From NCBI RefSeq assembly GCF_040049215.1, contig NZ_JBDZDN010000007.1, forward strand, positions 62,001 through 126,000: a DNA stretch of 64,000 bases. The letters run 5' to 3'. Positions 39,211 through 47,880 of the stretch are shown one piece after another (position 1 is the stretch's first letter; each line of letters opens with the position of its first letter). The DNA comes from Mesorhizobium_K sp040049215 (GTDB taxonomy: Bacteria; Pseudomonadota; Alphaproteobacteria; Rhizobiales; Rhizobiaceae). Made by a program: the position numbers and the translations under genes. The notes beneath the pieces were generated by a model that worked only from the letters and a program-made list of their open reading frames with translations, had not been told where the DNA came from and searched no databases.

Positions 39211-39414
39211 TTCACCGGTGACCTAGGGGCAAAGCGCTTTGGCCACGACAGGCTGTTGCACTGTCGTTGGGCAAAGGGTGACACGGCGCTGCCGCCACGT
39301 GCCCGCAAATTCGGCAGTTTGGGCGTGTTGACCAAAGTCTAGGCCGAATTGGCCGATTGCGCTTGCTTTTCGGTCGCGACGCATTTTCAAATAGCGCCAC
39401 AGGGGAGTACGCGC

Positions 39415-40827
39415 TTGGTAGCGTTCGACGAAATGCAGCCGGAGCGATCCGGTTTGAGACATTCTTACGCGGCTTACGACCGTTGGCTGAAACAGCAGGA
39501 CCCTGCCAGGCTGACTGAAAAGATGCGCGACGCCGAGCGCGTCTTTCGCAAGACGGGCATCACCTTCGCCGTCTATGGCGAGGAAGAGGCGGCGGAGCGC
39601 CTGATCCCCTTCGACATCGTGCCGCGCATCCTGTCGGGGTCGGAGTGGCGCCGGCTGACCCAGGGCATCGAGCAGCGCGTCCAGGCGCTCAACGCCTTCC
39701 TTGACGACATCTATCACCGCCAGGAAATCCTTCGCGCGTGCCGCATACCCAAGCAGCTGATCGCCGACAACGACGCCTTCCTACCGGAGATGATCGGCGT
39801 GCGCCCCCCGGCGGGTGTCTATACACACATCATCGGCGTCGACATCGTACGCACGGGCGAAGACGAGTTCTTCGTTCTCGAGGACAACGCGCGCACGCCT
39901 TCCGGCGTCTCCTACATGCTCGAAAACCGCGAGACCATGATGCAGCTCTTCCCCGAGCTGTTCCAGAAGGTGCGGGTCCGTCCGGTCGAGAACTATCCTC
40001 AGCTGCTGCGCCAGTCGCTTGCCGCCGTCAGGCCGGAAAACCTGCGCAAGGCGCCGACCATCGCGGTGCTGACCCCCGGCAGCTACAACTCCGCCTATTT
40101 CGAGCACGCCTTCCTCGCCGACCAGATGGGCGTCGAGCTGGTCGAAGGCCATGATTTGCGCGTGGTCGACGGCCATGTCGCGATGCGCACGACCGAGGGC
40201 TACAAGCAGATCGACGTGCTTTACCGCCGCGTCGACGACGCCTTTCTCGACCCGCTGACCTTCAACCCGGATTCGGCACTGGGCGTGCCGGGCATCATGG
40301 ACGTCTACCGGGCCGGCAACATCACCATCGCCAACGCGCCGGGCACCGGCATCGCCGACGACAAGGCGATCTATTCCTACATGCCGGAGATCATCGAGTT
40401 CTACACCGGCCGAAAGGCGATCCTCGAGAACATCCTGACATGGCGCTGTTCGGAGCCGGACAGTCTGAAATACGTCCAGGAGAACCTGGCCGAGCTGGTG
40501 GTCAAGGAAGTCCACGGCTCCGGCGGCTACGGCATGCTGGTCGGCCCAACCTCGACAAAGAAGGAACGCGAAGCCTTCTCGAAAAAGCTCGCCGCCAACC
40601 CGACCAACTACATCGCCCAGCCGACGCTTTCCCTGTCGACCTGCCCGATCCTGACCGAGGCGGGGCTCGCGCCGCGCCATGTCGACCTCAGGCCTTTCGT
40701 GCTGGTTTCCGACCGCATCCAGATCGTGCCGGGCGGATTAACACGGGTTGCGCTGAAGGAGGGGTCCTTGGTGGTGAACTCCTCGCAGGGCGGGGGGACG
40801 AAGGATACGTGGGTGTTGGATGACTGA
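39415..40827 (+). CDS. Circularly permuted ATP-grasp protein
   Basis: About 470 residues. Matches the CP_ATPgrasp family (DUF404/DUF407): FDIVPRILSGSEWRRLTQGIEQRVQALNAFLDD near the N-terminus, EDNARTPSGVSYMLENR, then VKEVHGSGGYGMLVGP and the C-terminal DLRPFVLV. The TTG at 39415 gives the family-typical LVAFDEM start with GGGGAG upstream. First gene of a conserved four-gene set (ATP-grasp, alpha-E, transglutaminase, proteasome-type protease) thought to make and process a peptide bond or modification; product unknown. Confidence 0.88.
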   Translation: MVAFDEMQPERSGLRHSYAAYDRWLKQQDPARLTEKMRDAERVFRKTGITFAVYGEEEAAERLIPFDIVPRILSGSEWRRLTQGIEQRVQALNAFLDDIYHRQEILRACRIPKQLIADNDAFLPEMIGVRPPAGVYTHIIGVDIVRTGEDEFFVLEDNARTPSGVSYMLENRETMMQLFPELFQKVRVRPVENYPQLLRQSLAAVRPENLRKAPTIAVLTPGSYNSAYFEHAFLADQMGVELVEGHDLRVVDGHVAMRTTEGYKQIDVLYRRVDDAFLDPLTFNPDSALGVPGIMDVYRAGNITIANAPGTGIADDKAIYSYMPEIIEFYTGRKAILENILTWRCSEPDSLKYVQENLAELVVKEVHGSGGYGMLVGPTSTKKEREAFSKKLAANPTNYIAQPTLSLSTCPILTEAGLAPRHVDLRPFVLVSDRIQIVPGGLTRVALKEGSLVVNSSQGGGTKDTWVLDD

Positions 40828-40830
40828 ACT

Positions 40831-40883
40831 AGTGAGTAGTGAGTAGTGAGTAGTGAGTAGTGAGTAGTGAGTAGTGAGTAGTG
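40831..40883. repeat. Seven tandem 7-bp repeats (AGTGAGT)
   Basis: Perfect (AGTGAGT)x7 from 40831 to 40879, continuing AGTGG. It begins 3 bases after the ATP-grasp stop and runs into the start of the four-helix-bundle gene. The reverse-complement vocabulary recurs after that gene (41273-41308). Confidence 0.95.
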
Positions 40884-41267
40884 GGGGCAGTGCTGGCGAC
40901 CGCAGTCAAGTCTTACCGGGATTTGCTTGTCTGGAAGGCAGCCATTGAACTGGCTGTAGGGTGCTATGCCGCCACGAAATCGTTTCCTCAGAAAGAAGCC
41001 TTCGGGATGACATCTCAGATTCGCCGGTCAGCAGCCTCGATTGGCGCGAATATAGCCGAGGGGTATGGAAGGGAGCACAGGGGCTCTTTCATACAGTTTC
41101 TCAGGATCGCGCAAGGGTCGCTCAAGGAACTCGAAACGCATGTGATCCTGAGCGGAAGAGTTGAGTTAATGGCGGAAGAGGATATGCAGAAACTGCTTAG
41201 CCAATCAGATGATCTCGGCAGAATGTTGCACGCAATGATCCGTAGCCTACAGCAGAAGTCTTCGTGA
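40881..41267 (+). CDS. Four-helix-bundle protein (23S rRNA IVP/Avd-like)
   Basis: 128 residues of the S23/IVP four-helix-bundle family (TIGR02436-like): YRDLLVWKAAIELAVGCY, then FGMTSQIRRSAASIGANIAEG, YGREHRGSFIQFLRIAQGS, and LKELETHVIL. Start is GTG at 40881, touching the heptamer array; GTG 40890 is also possible and would begin at the conserved region. Members occur inside rRNA intervening sequences, alone, or as Avd partners of diversity-generating retroelements. Here it sits alone between inverted heptamer arrays within an otherwise conserved operon. Function unknown. Confidence 0.85.
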   Translation: MGAVLATAVKSYRDLLVWKAAIELAVGCYAATKSFPQKEAFGMTSQIRRSAASIGANIAEGYGREHRGSFIQFLRIAQGSLKELETHVILSGRVELMAEEDMQKLLSQSDDLGRMLHAMIRSLQQKSS

Positions 41268-41272
41268 TGTCC

Positions 41273-41308
41273 CTCTACTACTCTCTACTCCCTATTCACT
41301 ACTCACTC
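41273..41308. repeat. Inverted degenerate heptamer array
   Basis: CTCTACTACTCTCTACTCCC followed by TATTCACTACTCACT reads, on the minus strand, as GAGTAGT-GAATAGG-GAGTAGA-GAGTAGT: the same 7-bp text as the upstream array, opposite orientation and degenerate. Together the arrays bracket the four-helix-bundle gene. Confidence 0.85.
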
Positions 41309-41325
41309 GGTCGCGGAGCGGCGTG

Positions 41326-42267
41326 ATGCTTCTCGGACGCGTCGCCAACGGTCTCTACTGGATGAACCGCTATATCGAGCGGGCGGAGAACATGGCGCGC
41401 CTGGTCGACGCCGGGTTGCGCATGGCTCTGACCCGGACCTCGAGCGCCGAGGAAGAGTGGAAATCGGTCGTGCTGTCGGCCGGAGTCGATTTCGGATTTG
41501 CCGCCAAATACAGCGAATACACCTCCGCCGCCGTGTCGGATTTTCTCATCCGCGACACCTCCAACCCGTCGAGTTCCATGTCTTCGATGGAGACCGCGCG
41601 CTTCAATGCGCGCATGGTTCGCACCGCGTTGACGCGCGAGACCTGGGAGAGCATCAACGAGGCCTGGATGGCGCTGAAGCGCATGCTTGCCAAGCCGATC
41701 GACGAGCGCGACCTTCCCGCGGTGCTCGACGCCATCAAGCGCGAGACCGCTCTGATCCGCGGTTCCTTCTACGGCACGATGCTGCGCAACGAGATCTTCG
41801 ATTTCGCGCAGATAGGCACCTATGTCGAACGGGCCGACAACACCGCACGCATCCTCGACGTCAAATATTACGTGCTGCTGCCGTCCGTCTCCTGGGTCGG
41901 CTCGACGCTCGACAACTACCAGTGGGAGTCGATCCTGCGCTCGGTGTCGGCGCACCGTTCCTATCGCTGGGTCTACGACGCCGAGTACCGGCCGTCCAAC
42001 ATCGCCGACTACCTCATCCTCAATGGCCGCATGCCGCGTTCGCTGACCTTCTGCTACCGTTTCCTCGCCGAGCATCTGCGCTTCCGCGAAGAGGAATACG
42101 GCCTCAGGCTCCCTTGCCATGAAACTGTGGAGCATACGCTGGCCAAGCTAAGGGTCGGCTCGATCAAGCAGATATTCGACACCGGCCTGCACGAGTTCCT
42201 GACGGATTTCATCCAGGACAACTACCGTCTCGGCGACGAAGTCGCCAACGGCTACCGTTTTCACTGA
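41326..42267 (+). CDS. Alpha-E domain protein
   Basis: 313 residues matching the alpha-E (DUF403) family: LGRVANGLYWMNRYIERAEN at the start, then helical body with YVERADNTARILDVKYY and LTFCYRFLAEHL. Found beside the circularly permuted ATP-grasp and a transglutaminase, as here. Start ATG 41326 (GTG at 41323 adjacent). Helical partner protein; exact role unknown. Confidence 0.88.
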   Translation: MLLGRVANGLYWMNRYIERAENMARLVDAGLRMALTRTSSAEEEWKSVVLSAGVDFGFAAKYSEYTSAAVSDFLIRDTSNPSSSMSSMETARFNARMVRTALTRETWESINEAWMALKRMLAKPIDERDLPAVLDAIKRETALIRGSFYGTMLRNEIFDFAQIGTYVERADNTARILDVKYYVLLPSVSWVGSTLDNYQWESILRSVSAHRSYRWVYDAEYRPSNIADYLILNGRMPRSLTFCYRFLAEHLRFREEEYGLRLPCHETVEHTLAKLRVGSIKQIFDTGLHEFLTDFIQDNYRLGDEVANGYRFH

Positions 42268-42279
42268 GCGCGAGGCACG

Positions 42280-43074
42280 ATGCGGCTGAAGATTTCGCAC
42301 CGGACCGAATACCGCTACGACGCCCCGGTCCAATATGCCCTGCAGCGGCTGCGGCTGGTGCCTCGCGGCGGCAGGACGCAGACGGTCCAAAGCTGGTCGC
42401 TCAAGGTCGAGGGCGCGACCGAAGAGGTGCGTTTCGTCGATCAGTTCGAGAACGATACGCGGCTGGTCAGCGTCTCCGGAGACGCCAGCCTCATCGGCAT
42501 CGACGCCTGGGGCGAGGTCGAGACCTTCGACACGGCCGGCGTCGTCGGCGAGCACAAGGGATTTGCGCCGCTGTGGCTCTTCCAGCATGAAACGCCGCTG
42601 ACCGCTGCCGGCGAGGCGGTTCGCGATCTGGCGGCTTCGATCGGACCGGGCTCCGAACTCGACAGGCTGCACCGGCTGATGAACACGATCGAGGCGAGGG
42701 TGGCCTACACGGCTGGCGCGACGACCGCAGCGACGACCGCCGAGGAGGCGCTGAAACTCGGCGCGGGCGTCTGCCAGGACCATACCCATGTCTTCACCGC
42801 CGCGGCCCGGCTGCTCGGTTTCCCCGCCCGCTACGTCAGCGGCTACCTGATGATGAACGAAACCGTTGACCAGGCCGCAAGCCACGCCTGGGCGGAAGCG
42901 CATGTGCCCGGGCTGGGCTGGGTCGCCTTCGATGCCTCGAACGGCATCTCGCCGGACGAGCGTTATGTGCGCATGGCGGTCGGCCGCGACTACCGCGACG
43001 CCACGCCGGTGTCGGGAATTCGCCTTGGATGGGCGGAAGAACAGCTTGCCGTCGCGATCACGGTGGAGCAGTAA
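42280..43074 (+). CDS. Transglutaminase-like cysteine protein
   Basis: 264 residues with a transglutaminase core: Cys165 in GAGVCQDHTH, His202 in SHAWAEAHVP and Asp218 in VAFDASNG form the triad. N-terminal KISHRTEYRYDAPVQYA is the typical bacterial transglutaminase N-domain start. Third gene of the four-gene set; may act as a peptidase or amide-forming enzyme on the ATP-grasp product. Confidence 0.9.
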   Translation: MRLKISHRTEYRYDAPVQYALQRLRLVPRGGRTQTVQSWSLKVEGATEEVRFVDQFENDTRLVSVSGDASLIGIDAWGEVETFDTAGVVGEHKGFAPLWLFQHETPLTAAGEAVRDLAASIGPGSELDRLHRLMNTIEARVAYTAGATTAATTAEEALKLGAGVCQDHTHVFTAAARLLGFPARYVSGYLMMNETVDQAASHAWAEAHVPGLGWVAFDASNGISPDERYVRMAVGRDYRDATPVSGIRLGWAEEQLAVAITVEQ

Positions 43075-43105
43075 TCCGGCAACAGGCGCTGCCAGAAACG
43101 ATTCC

Positions 43106-43840
43106 ATGACGTATTGCGTTGGATTGAAGATCGACCGGGGGCTCGTGTTCATGTCGGACACGCGCACCAACGCCGGCATCGATTCGATCTCCACCTTCCG
43201 CAAGATGCACGTCTGGGAGGAACCCGGCGAACGCGTCATCGTGCTGATGTCGGCCGGCAACCTCGCCACCACGCAATCGGTCGTCAGCATCCTCGACGAG
43301 CGCACCAAGTCGGTCAACGAACGCACGCCGACCCTTCTGGAGACGCCGTCCATGTACCAGACGGCCAAGCTGGTCGGGAACGTGGTCAAGGAGGTCATCG
43401 CAAGCTCCTCGCCCGCAGGCGAAAAGGCCGATTCCTATTTCAACGCTTCTTTCGTGCTCGGCGGCCAGATCCGCGGCACGGAACCGCGGCTGTTCATGAT
43501 CTACCCAGAGGGGAACTTCATCGAGTCCAGCGACGACACGCCGTTCTTTCAGGTCGGCGAGACCAAATACGGCAAGCCGATCATCGTGCGCACCTATGAC
43601 AAGACGATGAGCTTCGCCGAGACGGTGAAGCTCCTGATCGTCTCCTTCGATTCGACTCTTAAGTCGAATTTGTCGGTCGGGCTGCCGCTCGATCTGCTTT
43701 TTTACGAAAAGGACAGCTTCAGGGTGGGGCTGAAAAAGCGTATCGCCCAGGACGATCCCTACTACCGCACCGTCTCCGACGGCTGGTCGAACGCGCTGAA
43801 ACAGGCTTTCAGGAGCCTGCCCGACTTTCCGGAGAGCTAG
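43106..43840 (+). CDS. Proteasome-type peptidase (Anbu/BPH-like)
   Basis: 244 residues of the proteasome-like hydrolase family found with transglutaminase/ATP-grasp genes. MTYCVGLKIDRGLVFMSDTRTNAGID is the family start: after Met1, Thr2 is the potential N-terminal nucleophile. FRKMHVWEEPGERVIVLMSAGNLATTQ gives the core and GLPLDLLFYEKDSF the C-terminal strand. Last gene of the four-gene set. Confidence 0.88.
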   Translation: MTYCVGLKIDRGLVFMSDTRTNAGIDSISTFRKMHVWEEPGERVIVLMSAGNLATTQSVVSILDERTKSVNERTPTLLETPSMYQTAKLVGNVVKEVIASSSPAGEKADSYFNASFVLGGQIRGTEPRLFMIYPEGNFIESSDDTPFFQVGETKYGKPIIVRTYDKTMSFAETVKLLIVSFDSTLKSNLSVGLPLDLLFYEKDSFRVGLKKRIAQDDPYYRTVSDGWSNALKQAFRSLPDFPES

Positions 43841-43902
43841 CCTCCGGCGCGCGTCCGTCTTCCTATACTGCTACAGAAGCGCTGAGCCGCAGGGGAGGGC
43901 CG

Positions 43903-45327
43903 ATGGACAGCGAAGATTTCCGAAAATGGTCGCGCCGCGCGGCCGACTGGGGGGCGGACTATCGCGATACGCTGCGCGAGCGGCCGGTGCGCGCCAGAAC
44001 GCAACCGGGCGACATCGCGGCGCTGATCGCGCCGTCCGCTCCCGAAAAACCCGAGCCGATGGAGCAGATCTTCGCCGACTTCGAGCGGGACATCATGCCC
44101 GGCATGACGCATTGGCAGCACCCGCGCTTCTTCGCCTATTTCCCGGCCAACGCCGCGCCGGTTTCGGTGGTGGCGGAGTATCTCGTCAGCGCGATGGCCG
44201 CGCAATGCATGCTCTGGCAGACGTCGCCTGCCGCGACCGAGCTCGAGACGAAGGTGATCGACTGGCTGCGTCAGGCGCTCGCGCTGCCCGAGGCCTTTTC
44301 CGGCGTCATCCAGGATTCCGCCTCCTCCGCAACGCTCTCGGCCGTGCTCACCATGCGCGAGCGCGCGCTCAAGTGGTCGGGCAACCGGAACGGTCTTGCT
44401 GGCCAGCCGAGGCTGCGCGTCTATTCCTCCGACCAGGTCCACACGTCGATCGACCGCGCGATCTGGGTTTCGGGCATCGGCGAGGAGAACCTTGTGCGCA
44501 TCCCGACCGGCGGCAGATGGCGCTCCATGGCGCCATCGGCACTTGACGCCGCGATCGAGGCGGACCGCGCCGCCGGCTTCCTCCCGGTCGGGGTGATCGG
44601 TTGCGTCGGCGGCACCAGCGTTGGCGGAACGGACGACATTTCCGCCATCGGCGCCATTGCCCGCAAACACGGCCTCTATCTGCATGTCGACGCCGCATGG
44701 GCAGGCTCCGCCATGATCTGCCCGGAGTTCCGGCATTTCTGGTCGGGTGTCGAGCAAGCGGATTCGATCGTCTTCAACCCGCACAAATGGCTCGGCGCGC
44801 AGTTCGATTGTTCGGTGCATTTCGTACGCGATCCCGACAGCCTCGTGCGCACCCTGGCCATCAAGCCGGAATATCTGAAGACGCATGGCAAGGATGGCAT
44901 CGTCAATTATTCGGAATGGACGGTTCCGCTCGGCCGCCGCTTTCGCGCGCTGAAGCTGTGGTTCCTGCTCAGGGCGCACGGGCTGGAAGGACTGCGCGCC
45001 ATGATCCGCAACCATGTTCGCTGGAGCGGGAACCTTGCCTCGCGGCTGGCCGGGGTGCCGGGCTTCGAGATCGTCACCGAGCCGATGCTGTCGCTTTTCA
45101 CCTTCCGTCATCAGGCGCGCGACGAGAGCCGCACGGACGAGCACAATCTCGCGCTGATCAGCGCGATCAACGATGACGGCCGCATTTATCTGACGCAGAC
45201 GAAGGTCGACGGACGCGTGGCGATACGCTTCCAGGCCGGGCAATTCGAGACCACCGAGGCGGATGTGGAGGTCGCCTTTGACGTCATCACCAGCATCGCG
45301 TCAAGCTTGAACGACCATGCGACCTGA
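43903..45327 (+). CDS. PLP-dependent amino-acid decarboxylase
   Basis: 474-residue group II (aromatic-L-amino-acid type) decarboxylase. Pyridoxal phosphate would bind Lys295 in FNPHKWLG, with Asp263 in HVDAAWAGSA pairing the ring nitrogen. N-terminal HPRFFAYFPA and QDSASSATLSAVLTMRERAL are family hallmarks. Substrate not determinable (aromatic amino acid likely by homology). Followed by the glp operon without known link. Confidence 0.88.
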   Translation: MDSEDFRKWSRRAADWGADYRDTLRERPVRARTQPGDIAALIAPSAPEKPEPMEQIFADFERDIMPGMTHWQHPRFFAYFPANAAPVSVVAEYLVSAMAAQCMLWQTSPAATELETKVIDWLRQALALPEAFSGVIQDSASSATLSAVLTMRERALKWSGNRNGLAGQPRLRVYSSDQVHTSIDRAIWVSGIGEENLVRIPTGGRWRSMAPSALDAAIEADRAAGFLPVGVIGCVGGTSVGGTDDISAIGAIARKHGLYLHVDAAWAGSAMICPEFRHFWSGVEQADSIVFNPHKWLGAQFDCSVHFVRDPDSLVRTLAIKPEYLKTHGKDGIVNYSEWTVPLGRRFRALKLWFLLRAHGLEGLRAMIRNHVRWSGNLASRLAGVPGFEIVTEPMLSLFTFRHQARDESRTDEHNLALISAINDDGRIYLTQTKVDGRVAIRFQAGQFETTEADVEVAFDVITSIASSLNDHAT

Positions 45328-45389
45328 GCGGTCTTAACGCGGTTTGTTAGCGATAAAATTCATTTAGCCGGCTGTCGGCTTTTAACTGC

Positions 45390-45422
45390 TTTCGTTTTGG
45401 CGTGTCTGTGCTAAAAACGAAA
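45390..45422. promoter_or_regulatory. Inverted TTTCGTTTT/AAAACGAAA repeat upstream of glpR
   Basis: 9-bp arms TTTCGTTTT (45390-45398) and AAAACGAAA (45414-45422) separated by 15 bp, immediately before glpR. DeoR-family repressors often bind TTCG/CGAA texts, so this is a candidate GlpR autoregulatory operator. Confidence 0.6.
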
Positions 45423-45436
45423 CCAGGAGGCCCGCC

Positions 45437-46204
45437 ATGTTCCTGTCACCCCGGCACAATGAAATCATCCAGATGGCCAAGGACAACGGCCGCGTCCTGG
45501 TCGAGGATCTTGCCCGGCATTTTGCCGTCACCCCGCAGACGATCCGCAAGGATCTCAACGACTTGTGCGACCAACGCCTGCTGACGCGCATCCACGGAGG
45601 CGCGCATTTCCCGTCCGGCATCGAGAACATGGAGTATGAGGCGCGCCGCAAGATCGCGTCCGACGAGAAGCAGGCGATCGGGCTGGCGGCAGCGCGGCTG
45701 ATCCCCGACCACGCCTCGCTTTTCATCAATATCGGCACCACCACCGAGGCCGTCAGCAAGGCGCTTCTCGATCATGACGGGCTGATGGTGATCACCAATA
45801 ACATCAATGTTGCCAATAGGATGCGCGTATACCCCTCGATCGAGGTGGTAATCGCCGGCGGCGTGGTGCGCGGCTCGGACGGCGGCATCGTCGGCGAGGC
45901 GGCGGTCGACTTCATCAAGCAGTTCAAGGTCGACTATGCCGTTATCGGAACCTCGGCGATCGACCACGACGGGGCGCTGCTGGATTTCGACTTTCGCGAG
46001 GTCAAGGTAGCGCAAGCGATCATCGCCAATGCAAGGCATGTAATTCTGGTCGCCGACTCGACGAAGTTCGAGCGCACCGCGCCTGTCCGGATCGGTCATC
46101 TCAGCCAGGTCGATACGTTCATCACCGATCGCTGCGAATTGCCCTCGGTCCGCAACATCTGCCGCGATTCCGAAGTCGATCTGGTCGAGACCTCGGTCTC
46201 ATAG
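45437..46204 (+). CDS. glpR: Glycerol-regulon repressor GlpR (DeoR family)
   Basis: 255 residues: N-terminal HTH (HNEIIQMAKDNGRVLVEDLARHFAVTPQTIRKDLNDLC, about 7-45) with the RIHGGA link, then a DeoR sensor domain (FINIGTTTEAVSKAL; VVIAGGVVRGSDGGIVG). In Gram-negative models GlpR is inactivated by glycerol-3-phosphate. Upstream of glpD and the transporter genes, it likely controls the unit from the TTTCG sites around it. Confidence 0.9.
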   Translation: MFLSPRHNEIIQMAKDNGRVLVEDLARHFAVTPQTIRKDLNDLCDQRLLTRIHGGAHFPSGIENMEYEARRKIASDEKQAIGLAAARLIPDHASLFINIGTTTEAVSKALLDHDGLMVITNNINVANRMRVYPSIEVVIAGGVVRGSDGGIVGEAAVDFIKQFKVDYAVIGTSAIDHDGALLDFDFREVKVAQAIIANARHVILVADSTKFERTAPVRIGHLSQVDTFITDRCELPSVRNICRDSEVDLVETSVS

Positions 46205-46208
46205 CGGC

Positions 46209-46267
46209 TTTCGCTTATTTCGTTTGACATTCGTTATCTTTTCGAAATAATTCCGAAACGCTTTCGC
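46209..46267. promoter_or_regulatory. Phased TTTCG array upstream of glpD
   Basis: TTCG occurs at 46210, 46219, 46230, 46241 and 46263, mostly as TTTCG and mostly about 10-11 bp apart (9, 11, 11, 22), so they would lie on one DNA face. TTTTCGAAA sits at 46239-46247. Likely binding sites for GlpR ahead of glpD. Confidence 0.55.
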
Positions 46268-46309
46268 AAAAAGCCTAAAATGCTGCAGTGCGAAAGCGGG
46301 GAGGAATGA

Positions 46310-47842
46310 TTGAGCACATCCCCAGTCCATGACGTCTTTGTCATAGGTGGCGGCATCAACGGCTGCGGCATCGCCCGCGACGCCGTCGGGCGGGGGTATT
46401 CGGTCTACCTTGCGGAAATGAACGATCTTGCCAGCGGCACGTCGTCGTTTTCCACCAAGCTCATTCACGGCGGACTGCGCTACCTGGAATATTACGAATT
46501 TCGGCTGGTGCGTGAATCTTTGATGGAGCGCGAGGTGCTGTGGCGCAATGCCCCGCACATCATCTGGCCGATGCGTTTCGTGCTGCCATATCACAAGGGC
46601 GGCCCGCGCCCCGCCTGGATGGTCCGGCTCGGCCTGTTCCTCTACGACCATATCGGCGGCCGCAAGCTACTGCCGGCGACGCGCACGCTCGACATGCGCA
46701 AGGATCCCGCCGGCAAGCCTCTGAAGCCCATGTTCGCAAAGGCGTTCGAATATTCCGACGGCTGGGTGAACGACGCGCGCCTCGTCGTGCTCAACGCCCG
46801 CGATGCGGCCGACCGGGGCGCGACGATCCGCACCCGCTGCAAGGTGGTGAGCGCGCGCCGCGAAAACGGCCATTGGAGCATCGGCGTCGAGGATCTTCGC
46901 AACGGAATGCTGGAGGAGGTCAAGGCGCGGCTGATCGTCAACGCCGCCGGCCCCTGGGTCGACCATGTGCTCTCGGCCGCGATCGGACAGAACGACGTGC
47001 ACAATGTGCGCCTAGTTCAGGGCAGCCACATCGTCGTCCGCAAAAAATTCGACGACCCTCGCGCCTATTTCTTCCAGAACAAGGACGGCCGCATCATCTT
47101 CGCCATCCCCTATGAGGAGGAATTCACCCTTATCGGCACGACCGACCGGGACTATTCGGGCGACCCGCACGAAGCGAAGATCAGCGACGCTGAAACGAAA
47201 TATCTCTGCGATGCGGCGAGCGAATATTTCGCCGTGCCGGTTCGGCCGGAAGACATCGTCTGGAGCTATTCGGGCGTGCGCCCGCTTTACGACGACGGCG
47301 CGTCGAAAGCGCAGGAGGCTACCCGCGATTACGTGCTGAAGGCGGATCACCCGGACGGACAGGCGCCTGTCATCAATGTCTTCGGCGGCAAGATCACGAC
47401 CTACCGCAGGCTCGCCGAGCATATGCTGGAGAAGATCGAGCATTTCCTCGGCAAGAAAGGTAAATCCTGGACCGCGAGAGCGCCGCTGCCCGGGGGCGAT
47501 TTTTTCGCGACGGGTTTCGACGCTCAGGTGCGGAAGCTGAAGGCGGAATACCCCTTCCTCGACATCCGCCTCGCACGCCGGCTTACGCGACTCTACGGCA
47601 CGCGCGCCACTGCGCTTCTGGGCCTGGCAAGGTCCGAGGCCGACCTCGGCCGCAGGTTCGGGTCCGACCTCTATGAGGCCGAGATACGCTATCTGGCCGA
47701 ACACGAATGGGCCGTCACGGCCGAGGACGTCCTGTGGCGCAGGACCAAGCGGGGGCTTACGTTGTCCCGCGACGAGGCGTCAGCGCTTGACGAATACATG
47801 AAGGGCATCAAGCGCGGCGTGCATAGTGCCGCCGCGGAATGA
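46310..47842 (+). CDS. glpD: Glycerol-3-phosphate dehydrogenase (aerobic, FAD)
   Basis: 510 residues. Oxidises glycerol-3-phosphate to DHAP at the inner membrane. FAD site VIGGGINGCGIARDAVGRGYSVYLAE (about 9-34), then SSFSTKLIHGGLRYLE and GVRPLYDD. Start is TTG at 46310 with GGGGAGGAATGA just upstream. Second gene of the glycerol unit. Confidence 0.95.
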   Translation: MSTSPVHDVFVIGGGINGCGIARDAVGRGYSVYLAEMNDLASGTSSFSTKLIHGGLRYLEYYEFRLVRESLMEREVLWRNAPHIIWPMRFVLPYHKGGPRPAWMVRLGLFLYDHIGGRKLLPATRTLDMRKDPAGKPLKPMFAKAFEYSDGWVNDARLVVLNARDAADRGATIRTRCKVVSARRENGHWSIGVEDLRNGMLEEVKARLIVNAAGPWVDHVLSAAIGQNDVHNVRLVQGSHIVVRKKFDDPRAYFFQNKDGRIIFAIPYEEEFTLIGTTDRDYSGDPHEAKISDAETKYLCDAASEYFAVPVRPEDIVWSYSGVRPLYDDGASKAQEATRDYVLKADHPDGQAPVINVFGGKITTYRRLAEHMLEKIEHFLGKKGKSWTARAPLPGGDFFATGFDAQVRKLKAEYPFLDIRLARRLTRLYGTRATALLGLARSEADLGRRFGSDLYEAEIRYLAEHEWAVTAEDVLWRRTKRGLTLSRDEASALDEYMKGIKRGVHSAAAE

Positions 47843-47880
47843 AATGACGCGCCGAAAGTAGCAGCCTGGGAGGAGGCGAC

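Noticed and set aside
40831..41308. Heptamer arrays as a CRISPR
   Set aside because: Units are contiguous 7-mers with no spacers and no cas genes nearby.
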